DNA of 64,000 nt from Fredinandcohnia onubensis (GTDB lineage Bacteria > Bacillota > Bacilli > Bacillales > Bacillaceae_L), in NCBI RefSeq assembly GCF_031181385.1, contig NZ_JAPSKV010000003.1:372001-436000 (forward strand). The letters run 5' to 3'. Position 1 is the first letter of the stretch; every line of letters starts with the position of its first letter. The position numbers and the translations under genes were made by a program. Below, one piece after another: positions 27,930-36,356 of this stretch. Under the pieces are notes generated by a model, which saw only the letters and a program-made list of their open reading frames with translations, was not told the DNA's origin and ran no database searches.

Positions 27930-28514
27930 ATGCATTTTTTTGCTTCCCAAGAGCATCTCACTGCGGTTGAATGGATACTCAGAGCAATTGTAGGTTTCGC
28001 ATTCTTTATCGTGATAGCTAGAATGATGGGGCAGCGAACGATTTCTCAGGTTGGGTCCTGACTTTGTTATTGTCTTACTTATTGGAAATATTATTGCTCA
28101 TCCATTATCAGATCAGGGATTAGGTTTAAAAGGTTCGATGATTACAATGACTGTAATTTTGGTTTTGTATTTGATTGGTATTTTATTAAGTTTACGTTCA
28201 CATAGAATAAGAAGTTTGTTTATCCCTGCCCCTATTTTACTGATAGAAAATGGAAATATACTTTATAAAAATTTGAACAAAGCAAGGATTTCAATCGATG
28301 TACTTTTAATAAACCTATCCAATCATTTCAATATCCTAGGACTTTAATCAAGGAGAAAAAGATTGACTATAACGAGCTAAATCAAATCGGTAAAAATGAA
28401 GACTGGCTGTTACAAAAAATTTCAACCACCTACAAAAATGTAACACTAAATGAAATTCTACTTGGAACAATTGATGAAAATGAAAATGTGACAGTATTTC
28501 TATATCACTCCTGA
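27930..28514 (+). pseudogene. Decayed DUF421 (YetF-like) gene
   Basis: Three fragments of one DUF421 protein in alternating frames. ATG 27930 gives MHFFASQEHLTAVEWILRAI and runs to a TGA at 28059. A second frame continues with PDFVIVLLIGNIIAHPLSDQ and LFIPAPILLIENGNILYKNL. A third resumes with DYNELNQIGKNEDWLLQKIS and ends at 28512-28514 with TVFLYHS. Sequence expected between the second and third parts is partly missing. Frameshift near 28050 and a deletion near 28320 explain it. The intact relative is at 19324-19908. Confidence 0.8.
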
Positions 28515-28636
28515 AATCTTCAGGGAGTATACTATATACTCTTGATGAAGTACTTAACTCTTCAATACTAAAATACTCCTCTCTCAAATTGGTCATACTA
28601 ACCAAATGAACATTTTGGATATTGGAGGATTATGGT

Positions 28637-30052
28637 TTGGAACATTTATGGATCTCACTTATTCCTTTTTTAATTGTAATTGGCATGGCGATTTGGTTAA
28701 AGGATATTTTACCTGGACTTGTTTTAGGATTATTGGTTGGGGCGATCCTTGTTACATCTGATGTATTAGGTGGAACCCAACAATCAATTACATATATTGT
28801 GACAACTCTATCTGATCCGACTAATATTAAAATCGTAAGCTTTTTGTATGTTTTTGGTGGTTTAGTTGGGATGATGAACATCGCCGGAGGTATCAAAGGA
28901 TTTACGGAATGGATTGGGGAGAAAATTAAGACTGAACGTGGCCTGCTAGGATTAATTTGGCTTACCCTCCCTTTTACCTTTATGATGCCAATGTTTCGGA
29001 TTATGATGATTGGACCCATCATAAAACAACTCATTAAAAAAATGAACCTATCAAAACAAAAGGTAGGTATGACATTAGATATTTCAACAGAATCGGTTAT
29101 TGTTCTATTACCTGTTGCGACTGCATTTGTTGGATTTATGGTTTCACTTGTCGAAGGTGGCATTAAAGGTCTTGATTTAGGGATGTCAGCCTACCAAGTA
29201 TTTTTATTGAGTATTTTGTTTAATTTTTATGCGATTGTGATGCTTCTAATTGGAATCATCCAAACATTTTGGCCATCTAAAAAAAGCCAAAAAACCCAAC
29301 ACCACACAGATGAAGAAGAACATGATCATGAATTTCACCGAATGGGAATTAAGAAAGAACTTTCTCTTGTAAAAGCGCAGCCTTGGCATTTAATTGTCCC
29401 GGTGTTTTTACTTTTAGGATTGTCTCTCTATCTATTATGGGAAAACGGCAGGTCACTTGGTGCTCAAACGGTTTTTGAAGCTTTTTCAATGGCTGATGCA
29501 ACTTTTGTCATGCTGCTGGCTGTATTTATCACATTAATTTTTACTTTTGTGTTTTATGTGATTCGAAAGCAGAAATTACATGAAATTATGTATCATTTTT
29601 ACGATGGTGGAAACCAAATGATGCAGGCGATTACCCTTCTCATTCTTATTTGGGCACTCACTTTATCGGCTGAGGAGCTCGGATTTTCCGAATTTATAAG
29701 TGCTACTTTAGGGTCATTTTTACCGGGATTCTTAACACCTGCGACGATTTTTCTAATTGGGTCAGTTGTTGGCTACTTTATTGGTTCTTCTTGGGGAACT
29801 TGGGGTTTATTTATGCCGCTTGGAATTGCTTTGGCCCTATCAACTGGTGCCTCCATCCCACTAACCGTCGGAGCTGTTTTTGCGAGCGGTGCATTTGGAG
29901 CATTAACCTCCCCTCTTGGTGACACAACGATAACTACGGCATCAATTTTAGATTTAGACCTAGTCGAGTATGCACAATACAAATTGAAGGTTTCAGCAAT
30001 AGGGGGAGTAATCGCCATCGCGTTATATATCATTGGTGGTTTGGTATTCTAA
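28637..30052 (+). CDS. NhaC-family Na+/H+ antiporter-like membrane protein
   Basis: 471 residues with about eleven transmembrane helices and a His/Asp/Glu-rich cytosolic loop (residues about 217-240, HHTDEEEHDHEFH). Antiporter motifs include SSWGTWGLFMPLGIALA and GDTTITTASILD in the second half, which match the NhaC family. It probably exchanges Na+ or an organic/H+ pair. TTG at 28637 follows GGAGGA by 7 nt. Histidine-rich loop could sense pH or metal. Confidence 0.8.
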   Translation: MEHLWISLIPFLIVIGMAIWLKDILPGLVLGLLVGAILVTSDVLGGTQQSITYIVTTLSDPTNIKIVSFLYVFGGLVGMMNIAGGIKGFTEWIGEKIKTERGLLGLIWLTLPFTFMMPMFRIMMIGPIIKQLIKKMNLSKQKVGMTLDISTESVIVLLPVATAFVGFMVSLVEGGIKGLDLGMSAYQVFLLSILFNFYAIVMLLIGIIQTFWPSKKSQKTQHHTDEEEHDHEFHRMGIKKELSLVKAQPWHLIVPVFLLLGLSLYLLWENGRSLGAQTVFEAFSMADATFVMLLAVFITLIFTFVFYVIRKQKLHEIMYHFYDGGNQMMQAITLLILIWALTLSAEELGFSEFISATLGSFLPGFLTPATIFLIGSVVGYFIGSSWGTWGLFMPLGIALALSTGASIPLTVGAVFASGAFGALTSPLGDTTITTASILDLDLVEYAQYKLKVSAIGGVIAIALYIIGGLVF

Positions 30053-30145
30053 AAAAGACTAAACAATACTACAACATAAGTTCGGCTATTGTGGTGTGAA
30101 TTTTTCTTTGTTGGGGTTAACTTTACCATTTCTTGGATATAACGT

Positions 30146-30256
30146 ATGACTTTATATTGCTAAACTGTATAAAAGCATACGCATTTTTATTTTACGTATG
30201 CTTTTATCACTTTTTTACTCAAAAACGATACGTAAATGGATATTTATTGTATTTTT
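30146..30256. repeat. Direct repeat copy 1 with an internal long hairpin
   Basis: About 110 bp that reappears with few differences 154 bp downstream. Contains AAAAGCATACG and CGTATGCTTTT as an inverted repeat around a 13-nt AT-rich loop, then a TTTTACTC block and AAAACGATACG. No ORF. Confidence 0.8.
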
Positions 30257-30299
30257 TGTCTTAATTGAAATCATTTTTACCTTTTTTTGGATTTTATGC

Positions 30300-30410
30300 A
30301 TGGCTTTATATTGCTAAACTATATAAAAGCATACGCATTTCTATTTTACGTATGCTTTTATCACTATTTTACTCAAAAACGATACGAAAATGGATATTTA
30401 TTACATTTTA
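30300..30410. repeat. Direct repeat copy 2 with an internal long hairpin
   Basis: Near copy of 30146-30256 (TTTATATTGCTAAACT, AAAAGCATACG, CGTATGCTTTT, AAAACGATACG all retained; a few substitutions such as CTGTAT to CTATAT). The whole 30053-30529 gap between NhaC and thiW holds only these repeats and a terminator. Confidence 0.8.
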
Positions 30411-30497
30411 CGTCTCTTTTCATGCATAACATAGCATATAAAACTAATTCATGTTGCTAAACCTGTGATTTTGAATCTAGCTCATCTTTGCAGAACT

Positions 30498-30523
30498 ACT
30501 AAACATAAAAGTTTAGTCTTTTT
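30498..30523 (+). terminator. Terminator-like hairpin before the thiW stop
   Basis: ACTAAAC, loop ATAAAA, GTTTAGT, CTTTTTT in the plus direction. Confidence 0.6.
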
Positions 30524-30529
30524 TAGGTA

Positions 30530-31033
30530 TTAGAAGTTTCGTTCTTGATATGTTTTGAACGCGGGATTTTTTAATACGATTCCAACAATGATAAATCCAA
30601 ATATAGAACCCACAATTGAGCTAAAAATAAACGAAGGTATGAAACCAAAAATGGCTGCATCCTGTCCAAGAATAAGTGTGGCAATTGGATAACAGGCTAT
30701 TGCCCCTAAGAACCCTGTTCCAATTATTTCGCCTGTCATTGCCATTGAAGCCTTCTTTGTTTTGGAATATAGGAATGCTGCTAAAAAAGCCCCTATCATA
30801 CTTCCTGGAAAGGCAAATAAAGAGCCAGTTCCAAGCATGTTTCGAAGTAAGGATACAGAAAAAGCTTGAAGCACGGCATATGCTGGACCTAAGATAACCG
30901 CTGACAAGACATTAATAAAGTGCTGCATAGGAAATACCTTTGTGAACCCTATTGGAATTGCAAATAAATGACTTGTAACTGTTCCGATAGCGACAAGCAT
31001 TGCGGTTAATGTCATTTTTAGTGTTTTACTCAA
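30530..31033 (-). CDS. thiW: ThiW, ECF-transporter S component for a thiamine precursor
   Basis: 167 residues, about five to six transmembrane helices. FAIPIGFTKVFPMQHFINVL and GSLFAFPGSMIGAFLA are ThiW motifs; the protein binds hydroxyethylthiazole or a related thiamine precursor and needs the shared ECF module. It is the second gene of the TPP riboswitch transcript, which supports the assignment. RBS GGGGG precedes ATG 31033. Confidence 0.9.
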   Translation of the reverse strand: MSKTLKMTLTAMLVAIGTVTSHLFAIPIGFTKVFPMQHFINVLSAVILGPAYAVLQAFSVSLLRNMLGTGSLFAFPGSMIGAFLAAFLYSKTKKASMAMTGEIIGTGFLGAIACYPIATLILGQDAAIFGFIPSFIFSSIVGSIFGFIIVGIVLKNPAFKTYQERNF

Positions 31034-31054
31034 GATGAATCCCCCATTACTGAT

Positions 31055-31816
31055 TTAATTCATTACCAAACCGCCGTCAACAATAAGGTTTTGACCTGTT
31101 ACCCCTTTACCCCAAGGTGATGCAAAGAAAAGAACTGCGTTTGCTACATCTTCTGGTGTTGTTACTTTTTGAAGTGGTGTAGATTCCTTAATCAAGTGGA
31201 AAACTTCTTCAGATGTTGCCGAACTCGCATCAGTTGTTTGAAGTAATCCTCCAGAAATCATGTTTACGTTTATTCCATATGGACCAAGGTCTTTTGCCAT
31301 GTTCCGAGTGAATCCTAAAAGTGCGGCCTTGCTTGTGTTGTAATCATGGTAAGCAACAACAGGGTTTTGAAAGAGATTCGTACCAATTGTTACAATACGT
31401 CCAAAACCAAGCTTCTTCATATCTGGAAGGGCCTCTTGTGTTGTATGTAATGCTCCTTTTATTGCTCCTTCCAGTTGGGCGTGAAAATCCTCCCAAGAAA
31501 TATTTTCTGCGTTCTTTCTTGCGATTGGGTCAAAACGAAAATTGATTAAGGCGTTATTTACAACGGTCGTTATAGGTTTATCAAAATAATTTTTCGCTTC
31601 AACAAATAGGTTCTGTACTTGTTCACGATTCCTCACATCAGCTTGAATGGCAATCGCATTTTCACCAATTTCTTCTTGTAGAGAACGAGCTTTCTCTTCA
31701 CTTTGAAAATAGTTAATTACCACCTTTGCCCCTTCCTTAGCAAAAGCTTTTACGATTTCCTTTCCTAATCCACGTGCACCACCGGTAACGAGAATAACTT
31801 GATTTTGTAGTTTCAT
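31055..31816 (-). CDS. SDR-family oxidoreductase under TPP riboswitch control
   Basis: 253 residues. Cofactor motif TGGARGLGKE (residues 10-19), NNALINF as the NNAG-like motif, and active-site Tyr/Lys in YNTSK. The hydroxyl residue 13 before the Tyr is Thr rather than the usual Ser. It is annotated in relatives as 3-oxoacyl-ACP reductase, but the riboswitch and thiW downstream point to thiamine or thiazole salvage. ATG at 31816 follows AAGGAGG by 8 nt. Confidence 0.85.
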   Translation of the reverse strand: MKLQNQVILVTGGARGLGKEIVKAFAKEGAKVVINYFQSEEKARSLQEEIGENAIAIQADVRNREQVQNLFVEAKNYFDKPITTVVNNALINFRFDPIARKNAENISWEDFHAQLEGAIKGALHTTQEALPDMKKLGFGRIVTIGTNLFQNPVVAYHDYNTSKAALLGFTRNMAKDLGPYGINVNMISGGLLQTTDASSATSEEVFHLIKESTPLQKVTTPEDVANAVLFFASPWGKGVTGQNLIVDGGLVMN

Positions 31817-31852
31817 TCTAGTAGCCTCCTTATAAGTAAATAAGAACAACGC

Positions 31853-31888
31853 AAAAAAGCCAGTTCCACATAAATGGACCTGGCTTAA
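31853..31888 (-). terminator. Expression-platform terminator of the TPP riboswitch
   Basis: On the minus strand GCCAGGTCCA, loop TTTATG, TGGAACTGGC, TTTTTTG. It sits between aptamer and the SDR start. Confidence 0.88.
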
Positions 31889-31911
31889 GGTATCAAGAGA
31901 AAATGGACATT

Positions 31912-32006
31912 TTCCACTCTACTTTCCTCCGCCGGTATAATCCGGATCAGGTCCAAAGGGTTAAAAAACGCACGCTTTTCTCTCAGCCCAATCGGGCACC
32001 CCTAGT
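31912..32006 (-). ncRNA. TPP riboswitch (THI box)
   Basis: On the minus strand it reads CTAGGGGTGCCC, GGGCTGAGAG, then CCCTTTGGACCTGATCCGG and ACCGGCGGAGG near the end. These are the conserved P2/P4 blocks of the TPP aptamer. Controls the SDR-thiW operon. Confidence 0.96.
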
Positions 32007-32149
32007 AGTTTACGAATATTCTTTCTCTAAGGATAGTATGTACATGCAAAAATGTAAAGGTATTTGATGATTTCGAAATTCTAAAATTCATTATATGGTA
32101 TAATATGGATAACGGTCTGAATATTCTATTTATAGAAAGGAGTGCTGGG

Positions 32150-32548
32150 ATGTTATTTTATTTAATGATAGCTCTATTTGCAGTGGGAATCGGAGCGATT
32201 GGTTGCGGGATCTTTATGTTTTTTGTAAAAATGGAAAAGAAAAAGGCGTTTATTATTAGTTTAATAGGATTACTCATTATTGTTGTGACCATGAGTTCTG
32301 GTAATCTTCGCCCCTCCTATGAGAAAGAAACCTCAATAATCGTTCAGGAAGTTTCAGTATCATCCGAAAAAAATGGTGATGGAAAATATAGTTGTAATGT
32401 AAGTGATCCTTACTCCGTGTATCAGTTTTATAGCGAAGATAAAAAAGAGGTCGAGGATTTTTGTGCTCAATTTAGTAAAGGTGAAACATATGAAATCACA
32501 TACCAGTTTAAATCTGGGAAATATACCATTTTAGGAGTAATTAAGTAA
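32150..32548 (+). CDS. Small membrane-anchored protein of unknown function
   Basis: 132 residues. Two transmembrane helices at the N-terminus (about 1-24 and 35-50) followed by a soluble beta-rich domain (residues about 60-132) with two Cys (SCNVSDPYSV, DFCAQFSKG) that could pair. ATG at 32150 has AAAGGAG 7 nt upstream, preferable to ATG 32105. No family recognised. Confidence 0.7.
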   Translation: MLFYLMIALFAVGIGAIGCGIFMFFVKMEKKKAFIISLIGLLIIVVTMSSGNLRPSYEKETSIIVQEVSVSSEKNGDGKYSCNVSDPYSVYQFYSEDKKEVEDFCAQFSKGETYEITYQFKSGKYTILGVIK

Positions 32549-32568
32549 AGGCCGGGGGATTCCTGGCC

Positions 32569-33231
32569 TTAAATATATTTACTACCTTCTCTAACACTTA
32601 GCTTTGGCAATGGTGTTTCATTTATAAATTGACGGACTGAATTTGGGTTTGTCTTTGAGTACTCTCGCAAAGCCCAGCCAATTGCTTTCTGGATAAAAAA
32701 TTCTTTACTATTAGCATTGGCTTTTATGTATTTGTAGAGGATGGTTTCATTTGTTTCTTCCTTATATTTTAACTGAAAGAGAATGGATGAACGTTTAAGC
32801 CATAAGTGTTCCCCAAAAGCCCAACCTTCGATTTTTTCCTTTATTGTATTAGGTGTTACTTTAGCTATATTTCCAACTAGATGTGGAGAAAGAACATCGA
32901 CCGTATCCCACCATGATTTTGTAGTAATGAGATCTTCTATAAAAGGTAAATGGCTACTATTGATTTTTTTAATAGATTTAACTAAGTAATCCTGTGCAGT
33001 ATATTGGTATTCCCGTTCATCCTTCATCCACAACTGTGTGACAAGTTCAAGATTTAAATCCTGTTTTAAAATACCTGTTTCTTTATAGAAATCACGAGTT
33101 AATTGTCTTCTTAAAGGTGTTTTTATCCCAAGGAATGGAAAATGGTTTTTCATATACTTTTGCATCGGTACTGCGTTTTCGGGATTACTATGTTTTTCGA
33201 ATAACGTAACGAGATAATTTAAAACGTCCAT
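32569..33231 (-). CDS. alkD: AlkD-like DNA alkylation repair glycosylase
   Basis: 220 residues of HEAT-like helices. MQKYMKNHFPFLGIKTPLRR, DEREYQYTAQDYL, TKSWWDTVDVLSPHLVG and FIQKAIGWALREYSK are strong AlkD motifs with the Trp-Trp-Asp and Arg-rich catalytic face. It excises positively charged alkylated bases. ATG at 33231 with AAGGAG upstream. Confidence 0.92.
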   Translation of the reverse strand: MDVLNYLVTLFEKHSNPENAVPMQKYMKNHFPFLGIKTPLRRQLTRDFYKETGILKQDLNLELVTQLWMKDEREYQYTAQDYLVKSIKKINSSHLPFIEDLITTKSWWDTVDVLSPHLVGNIAKVTPNTIKEKIEGWAFGEHLWLKRSSILFQLKYKEETNETILYKYIKANANSKEFFIQKAIGWALREYSKTNPNSVRQFINETPLPKLSVREGSKYI

Positions 33232-33296
33232 TGGTAATGCTCCTTTAAAAGATTCGATATCCTAATTGTACTTGAAGCTCCTTTTATTACAAAATA

Positions 33297-33346
33297 AAAA
33301 ATACTACCTTTTCTATGTAAGAATACGTACGAAAAGATAGTATTTT
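33297..33346. terminator. Long inverted repeat between alkD and the small ORF
   Basis: AAAATACTACCTTTTC pairs with GAAAAGATAGTATTTT across a 17-nt loop. T runs at both ends allow termination either way. It follows the stop of the small ORF on the minus strand. Confidence 0.65.
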
Positions 33347-33359
33347 GAATTCGTTACTG

Positions 33360-33491
33360 TTACTGCATTTTAATAGGAGTTACGACTGCAAATAGGTTTT
33401 CTGTTGGGTTGTTGAGGTTGACTTCTATTACTTTATACCCTTCACTATCCTTGTAATCATTTGTAACTGGTGTTTTAATCTCGTTGCTCAT
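33360..33491 (-). CDS. Possible 43-residue protein
   Basis: ATG 33491 to TAA at 33360. Starts MSNEIKTPVTNDYKDSEGYK and ends VVTPIKMQ, with LNNPTENLF between. A purine-rich AGAAGGGAAG lies about 8 nt upstream and the hairpin at 33297-33346 follows. No family recognised. With this ORF and the hairpin the 33232-33584 gap is otherwise empty. Confidence 0.5.
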   Translation of the reverse strand: MSNEIKTPVTNDYKDSEGYKVIEVNLNNPTENLFAVVTPIKMQ

Positions 33492-33584
33492 TTTCCGTAC
33501 TTCCCTTCTAACATTTTTCTCACACAATAAGTAGTATATGATGGGGTAACGATAATGTGCTTCCTTTTGAAAAAAATTTTAGCT

Positions 33585-34037
33585 TTACATTTTTAATGCC
33601 TCGATACGGACGCGGTCCATAAATTCCTTTACAACATCATTATTTGCATTTTTACTGCTTAGTTTCAGCATGGCCCGTCCGACAAAATTAACCCCTTTGT
33701 TTTGTCCCTCATATATGAATTTAGTGTGGGACTCGTCAATTTTTAGTAGGGTGAAAGTTGTAGTGATTTCGAATGCTTTTCCTAATACGAAGCTTGTTTG
33801 TTTTATTTTTTTATTATCGGTGTTTTCATATTGTGTCGTTTCGACAATATAGGTTTCTACACGTTTTCCTTCCCGATATTTTTGTTGGTGCTTTGCCCCT
33901 ACCTCTCCTTCTGTTTTTTCGATTAGGGTATGCTCCTCTACTTTCGGCATTATTTTCTTTATATGTTCGTCCAAAAATAGATTCCATACCTTTTCAATAT
34001 TGGTTTCAATTATCGCTTCTTCTTTCCATTTAATCAT
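33585..34037 (-). CDS. SRPBCC (START-like) family protein
   Basis: 150 residues of the polyketide-cyclase/AHSA1-like SRPBCC fold. IIETNIEKVWNLFLDEHIKK is the usual N-terminal helix-grip opening; C-terminal helix with FMDRVRIEALKM. Ligand unknown. ATG overlaps the MerR stop by 4 nt, so the two are co-translated and may respond together. Confidence 0.8.
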   Translation of the reverse strand: MIKWKEEAIIETNIEKVWNLFLDEHIKKIMPKVEEHTLIEKTEGEVGAKHQQKYREGKRVETYIVETTQYENTDNKKIKQTSFVLGKAFEITTTFTLLKIDESHTKFIYEGQNKGVNFVGRAMLKLSSKNANNDVVKEFMDRVRIEALKM

Positions 34038-34378
34038 TCGTTTTCCTCCTTACCAGATGCGAGAAATTCATCAATCTCTTCCATTTGTTGTCGTAGCTCT
34101 ACGATTTGCTGCACGATTTTATTTCTTTTTTGAATGAGTAATTTTTCTAGATGCGCGAAAGATTCATCCTCCATGACAGAAACCATTTCTTGGATTGAAA
34201 AGCCAAGGTCCCTCAGTTTTACAAGTAGTACTGCTAGAAAAAAACTGCCATCATCATAGTAGCGGTACTTGTTTTTTGGGTCGATATAGGCTGGTTCTAG
34301 AAGTTTAACTTCCGCATAGTATCGCAAAGTTTCCTTGCTTAATCCGGTCAATTCCGCAAATTCACTGATTTTGTACAT
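34034..34378 (-). CDS. MerR-family transcriptional regulator
   Basis: 114 residues. Winged-helix N-terminus YKISEFAELTGLSKETLRYY and the YRYYDDGS wing, followed by a coiled-coil (residues 70-105). No Cys metal site, so a non-metal MerR. ATG at 34378 has GGGAGG 6 nt upstream. First gene of the pair with the SRPBCC protein and probably its regulator. Confidence 0.85.
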   Translation of the reverse strand: MYKISEFAELTGLSKETLRYYAEVKLLEPAYIDPKNKYRYYDDGSFFLAVLLVKLRDLGFSIQEMVSVMEDESFAHLEKLLIQKRNKIVQQIVELRQQMEEIDEFLASGKEENE

Positions 34379-34536
34379 CCTCACCCTCCCTTTTCATCTT
34401 AAGGTGTGGGGTGCACCCCTCGGTCAACAGAAATATCAATTTTATTTAAAAGTTTGTCCATCTAGTAGTTCTTAATAACAGATTTCACGTATATATTGTA
34501 TTAATAGATTCCATTAAAAGAAAGGTGGTTGCTACA

Positions 34537-35589
34537 TTGATCGAAAATTCATTTTATACACAAGAATTCCACGGACCCTATGAACTATTTAATTTAGGAG
34601 ATTTCAAACTAGAGGAAGGTGGCATCATTCCAAACTGTCAACTCGCCTATGCCACATTCGGAGAGCTTAACGAAGCTAAAGATAATGCAATTGTCATTCC
34701 TACTTGGTTTTCTGGTACAAATAAAGCTTATGAACCATATATTGGAGAAGGACGAGCTTTGGACCCTACAAATTACTTCATTGTAATCATCAATCAAATT
34801 GGAAATGGTCTTTCGAGCTCACCACATAACAGCCCTGCTCCAATAAGTATGTCGGATTTCCCAGATGTAAGAATTGGTGATGATGTACGAGCTCAGCATC
34901 AATTCCTTACTGAAAAATATGGTATCAATGAAATTGCGTTAGTTGTTGGCGGCTCAATGGGAGCACAACAAACATACGAATGGGCAGTTAGATTTCCCGA
35001 TATGGTTAAACGAGCTGCTCCGATTGCTGGTACTGCCAAGAATACGACACATGATTTCATCTTTACGGACACATTAATCGAAGCGATTACTTCAGATCCA
35101 GGCTGGAATCATGGAAACTATCAGTCTTGTAAAGAAGTGGTGGACGGATTAAATAGGCATGCTAAAATATGGGCTGTTATGGGACTTAGTACGGAATTTT
35201 ACAAACAGGAAAAATGGCGTCTATTTGGTGTCAATTCTATCGATGAATTCGTCAACGACTTTTTACAGCCTCTATTTGCAGCGATGGATCCAAACGCGCT
35301 ATTAACAATGGCATGGAAATGGCAACGCGGGGATGTTAGCCGAATGACAAATGGTAATCTAGAAGAAGCGCTTGGAAGAATCAAAGCAAAAACATTTGTT
35401 ATGCCAATTGATGAAGACATGTTCTTCCCTCCGCGTGATTGTGAAGCAGAACAAAAATTGATTCCTAACAGTGAACTTCGTGTAATCAACAGCATTTGTG
35501 GACATTTTGGCTTATTCGGTGCAGACGGTCCTGCCTATTTTAAGCAGATTGATAAACATCTTAAAGAACTTTTAGCGACACCTGTATAA
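34537..35589 (+). CDS. MetX-like alpha/beta hydrolase or acyltransferase
   Basis: 350 residues. Nucleophile elbow GGSMGAQQ (Ser about residue 150), acid in MPIDEDMFFPP, and the base in ICGHFGLFG complete the Ser-Asp-His triad of the homoserine acetyltransferase superfamily. It lacks Met-biosynthesis neighbours, so it may be a MetX paralogue with another substrate. TTG at 34537 follows AAAGGTGG by 8 nt; GTG at 34525 overlaps it. Confidence 0.8.
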   Translation: MIENSFYTQEFHGPYELFNLGDFKLEEGGIIPNCQLAYATFGELNEAKDNAIVIPTWFSGTNKAYEPYIGEGRALDPTNYFIVIINQIGNGLSSSPHNSPAPISMSDFPDVRIGDDVRAQHQFLTEKYGINEIALVVGGSMGAQQTYEWAVRFPDMVKRAAPIAGTAKNTTHDFIFTDTLIEAITSDPGWNHGNYQSCKEVVDGLNRHAKIWAVMGLSTEFYKQEKWRLFGVNSIDEFVNDFLQPLFAAMDPNALLTMAWKWQRGDVSRMTNGNLEEALGRIKAKTFVMPIDEDMFFPPRDCEAEQKLIPNSELRVINSICGHFGLFGADGPAYFKQIDKHLKELLATPV

Positions 35590-35618
35590 CAGAATTTATT
35601 TATTGTAAAAGATATCCG

Positions 35619-35647
35619 GCCATCTACTTGTTAGATGGCTTTTTTTG
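35619..35647 (+). terminator. Terminator after the MetX-like gene
   Basis: GCCATCTA, loop CTTGT, TAGATGGC, then seven Ts. Confidence 0.88.
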
Positions 35648-35721
35648 TTAGAGTGCAATGTGTAAAGTAAGCTAAAAAGAGCCATATTAGTATCATACTA
35701 ACTGGGAAAGGATGGTATTTC

Positions 35722-35865
35722 ATGAAGAAGGATGAACATCTGAAGAATCAGGTACTTTATATCACGAACCCCGCTTATGATGCTTTGCATTCGGAAAATC
35801 TGCTTGAGGATCATGATGATGAAATTGATCGTGAACAGTTGTCCCTATTGAATAGAGAGTTATAA
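35722..35865 (+). CDS. Small acidic protein, 47 residues
   Basis: ATG at 35722 follows AAAGGA at 9 nt; TAA at 35863. Contains NPAYDALHSENLLEDHDDEI, acidic with a C-terminal EQLSLLNREL helix. A terminator hairpin follows within 6 nt. No family recognised; expression signals make it credible. Confidence 0.6.
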   Translation: MKKDEHLKNQVLYITNPAYDALHSENLLEDHDDEIDREQLSLLNREL

Positions 35866-35870
35866 AATAA

Positions 35871-35904
35871 AAAAGGAGGACAATTTAGACATTGTTCTCC
35901 TTTT
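35871..35904. terminator. Terminator between the 47-residue ORF and the DPBB gene
   Basis: AAAAGGAGGACAA and TTGTTCTCCTTTT around an 8-nt loop. Confidence 0.8.
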
Positions 35905-35909
35905 GTCAT

Positions 35910-36356
35910 TTAATCAATAGGTGTAATTTCTACATTTAGTACACCAACACTAGGCGCTGCACCCAGTGCTTCAAACGCTTTACGGTGAAGATTGATTCGA
36001 TTCGCAGGGAATTTCTTCACTTCATCTACCACTGTTACGATAATATCTTGATTCGGGACAAACGAAACATTTCGGATCCGTAAACGTTGGCCACATTTAA
36101 AAGAGCTGTTTTCTCCTACGGCAACAGTCATGTTGTTATCATAGGACCAGCCAATTTCACATTTTGTTGGCGTACCTCCCCATGTCCAAGTGGCCTTACC
36201 TAAAATAGTATCAGGATTACGATTCCAATCCCACCCATAGTAAGGTGCTGGATACTGTGGTACGTATTGTTGGAAATAATACTCATCATACATATTCCGT
36301 GGTTCTAAGTAACCATGACAATAAGGGCAGTAATAACCAGACGTATGTCTTATCAT
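35910..36356 (-). CDS. Double-psi beta-barrel (RlpA-like) domain protein with N-terminal CxxC
   Basis: 148 residues, no signal peptide. A Tyr-rich N-terminus with a CPYC pair (residues about 10-13), then a DPBB-like domain: LGKATWTWGG near residue 52, CGQRLRIRNVSF, and NRINLHRKAFEALG near the end. This resembles the expansin/RlpA barrel, and in spore-formers could be a spore-associated protein, an inference only. ATG at 36356 has AGGAG upstream. Confidence 0.6.
   Translation of the reverse strand: MIRHTSGYYCPYCHGYLEPRNMYDEYYFQQYVPQYPAPYYGWDWNRNPDTILGKATWTWGGTPTKCEIGWSYDNNMTVAVGENSSFKCGQRLRIRNVSFVPNQDIIVTVVDEVKKFPANRINLHRKAFEALGAAPSVGVLNVEITPID

Noticed and set aside
28059-28061. In-frame TGA in the DUF421 fragment starting at 27930, as a second Sec codon
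   Set aside because: The family residue there is not Cys, the downstream coding sequence continues in a different frame, and no SECIS-like hairpin follows. A frameshift explains it.
28630-29163. 177-residue minus-strand ORF inside the NhaC-like gene
   Set aside because: Composition is that of an antisense shadow of a hydrophobic protein (Pro/Ile/Thr-rich), with no Shine-Dalgarno and no family resemblance.
30146-30410. The direct repeats as a two-unit CRISPR-like array
   Set aside because: Units are about 110 bp with a 44-bp spacer, are not identical short repeats, and there are no cas genes.
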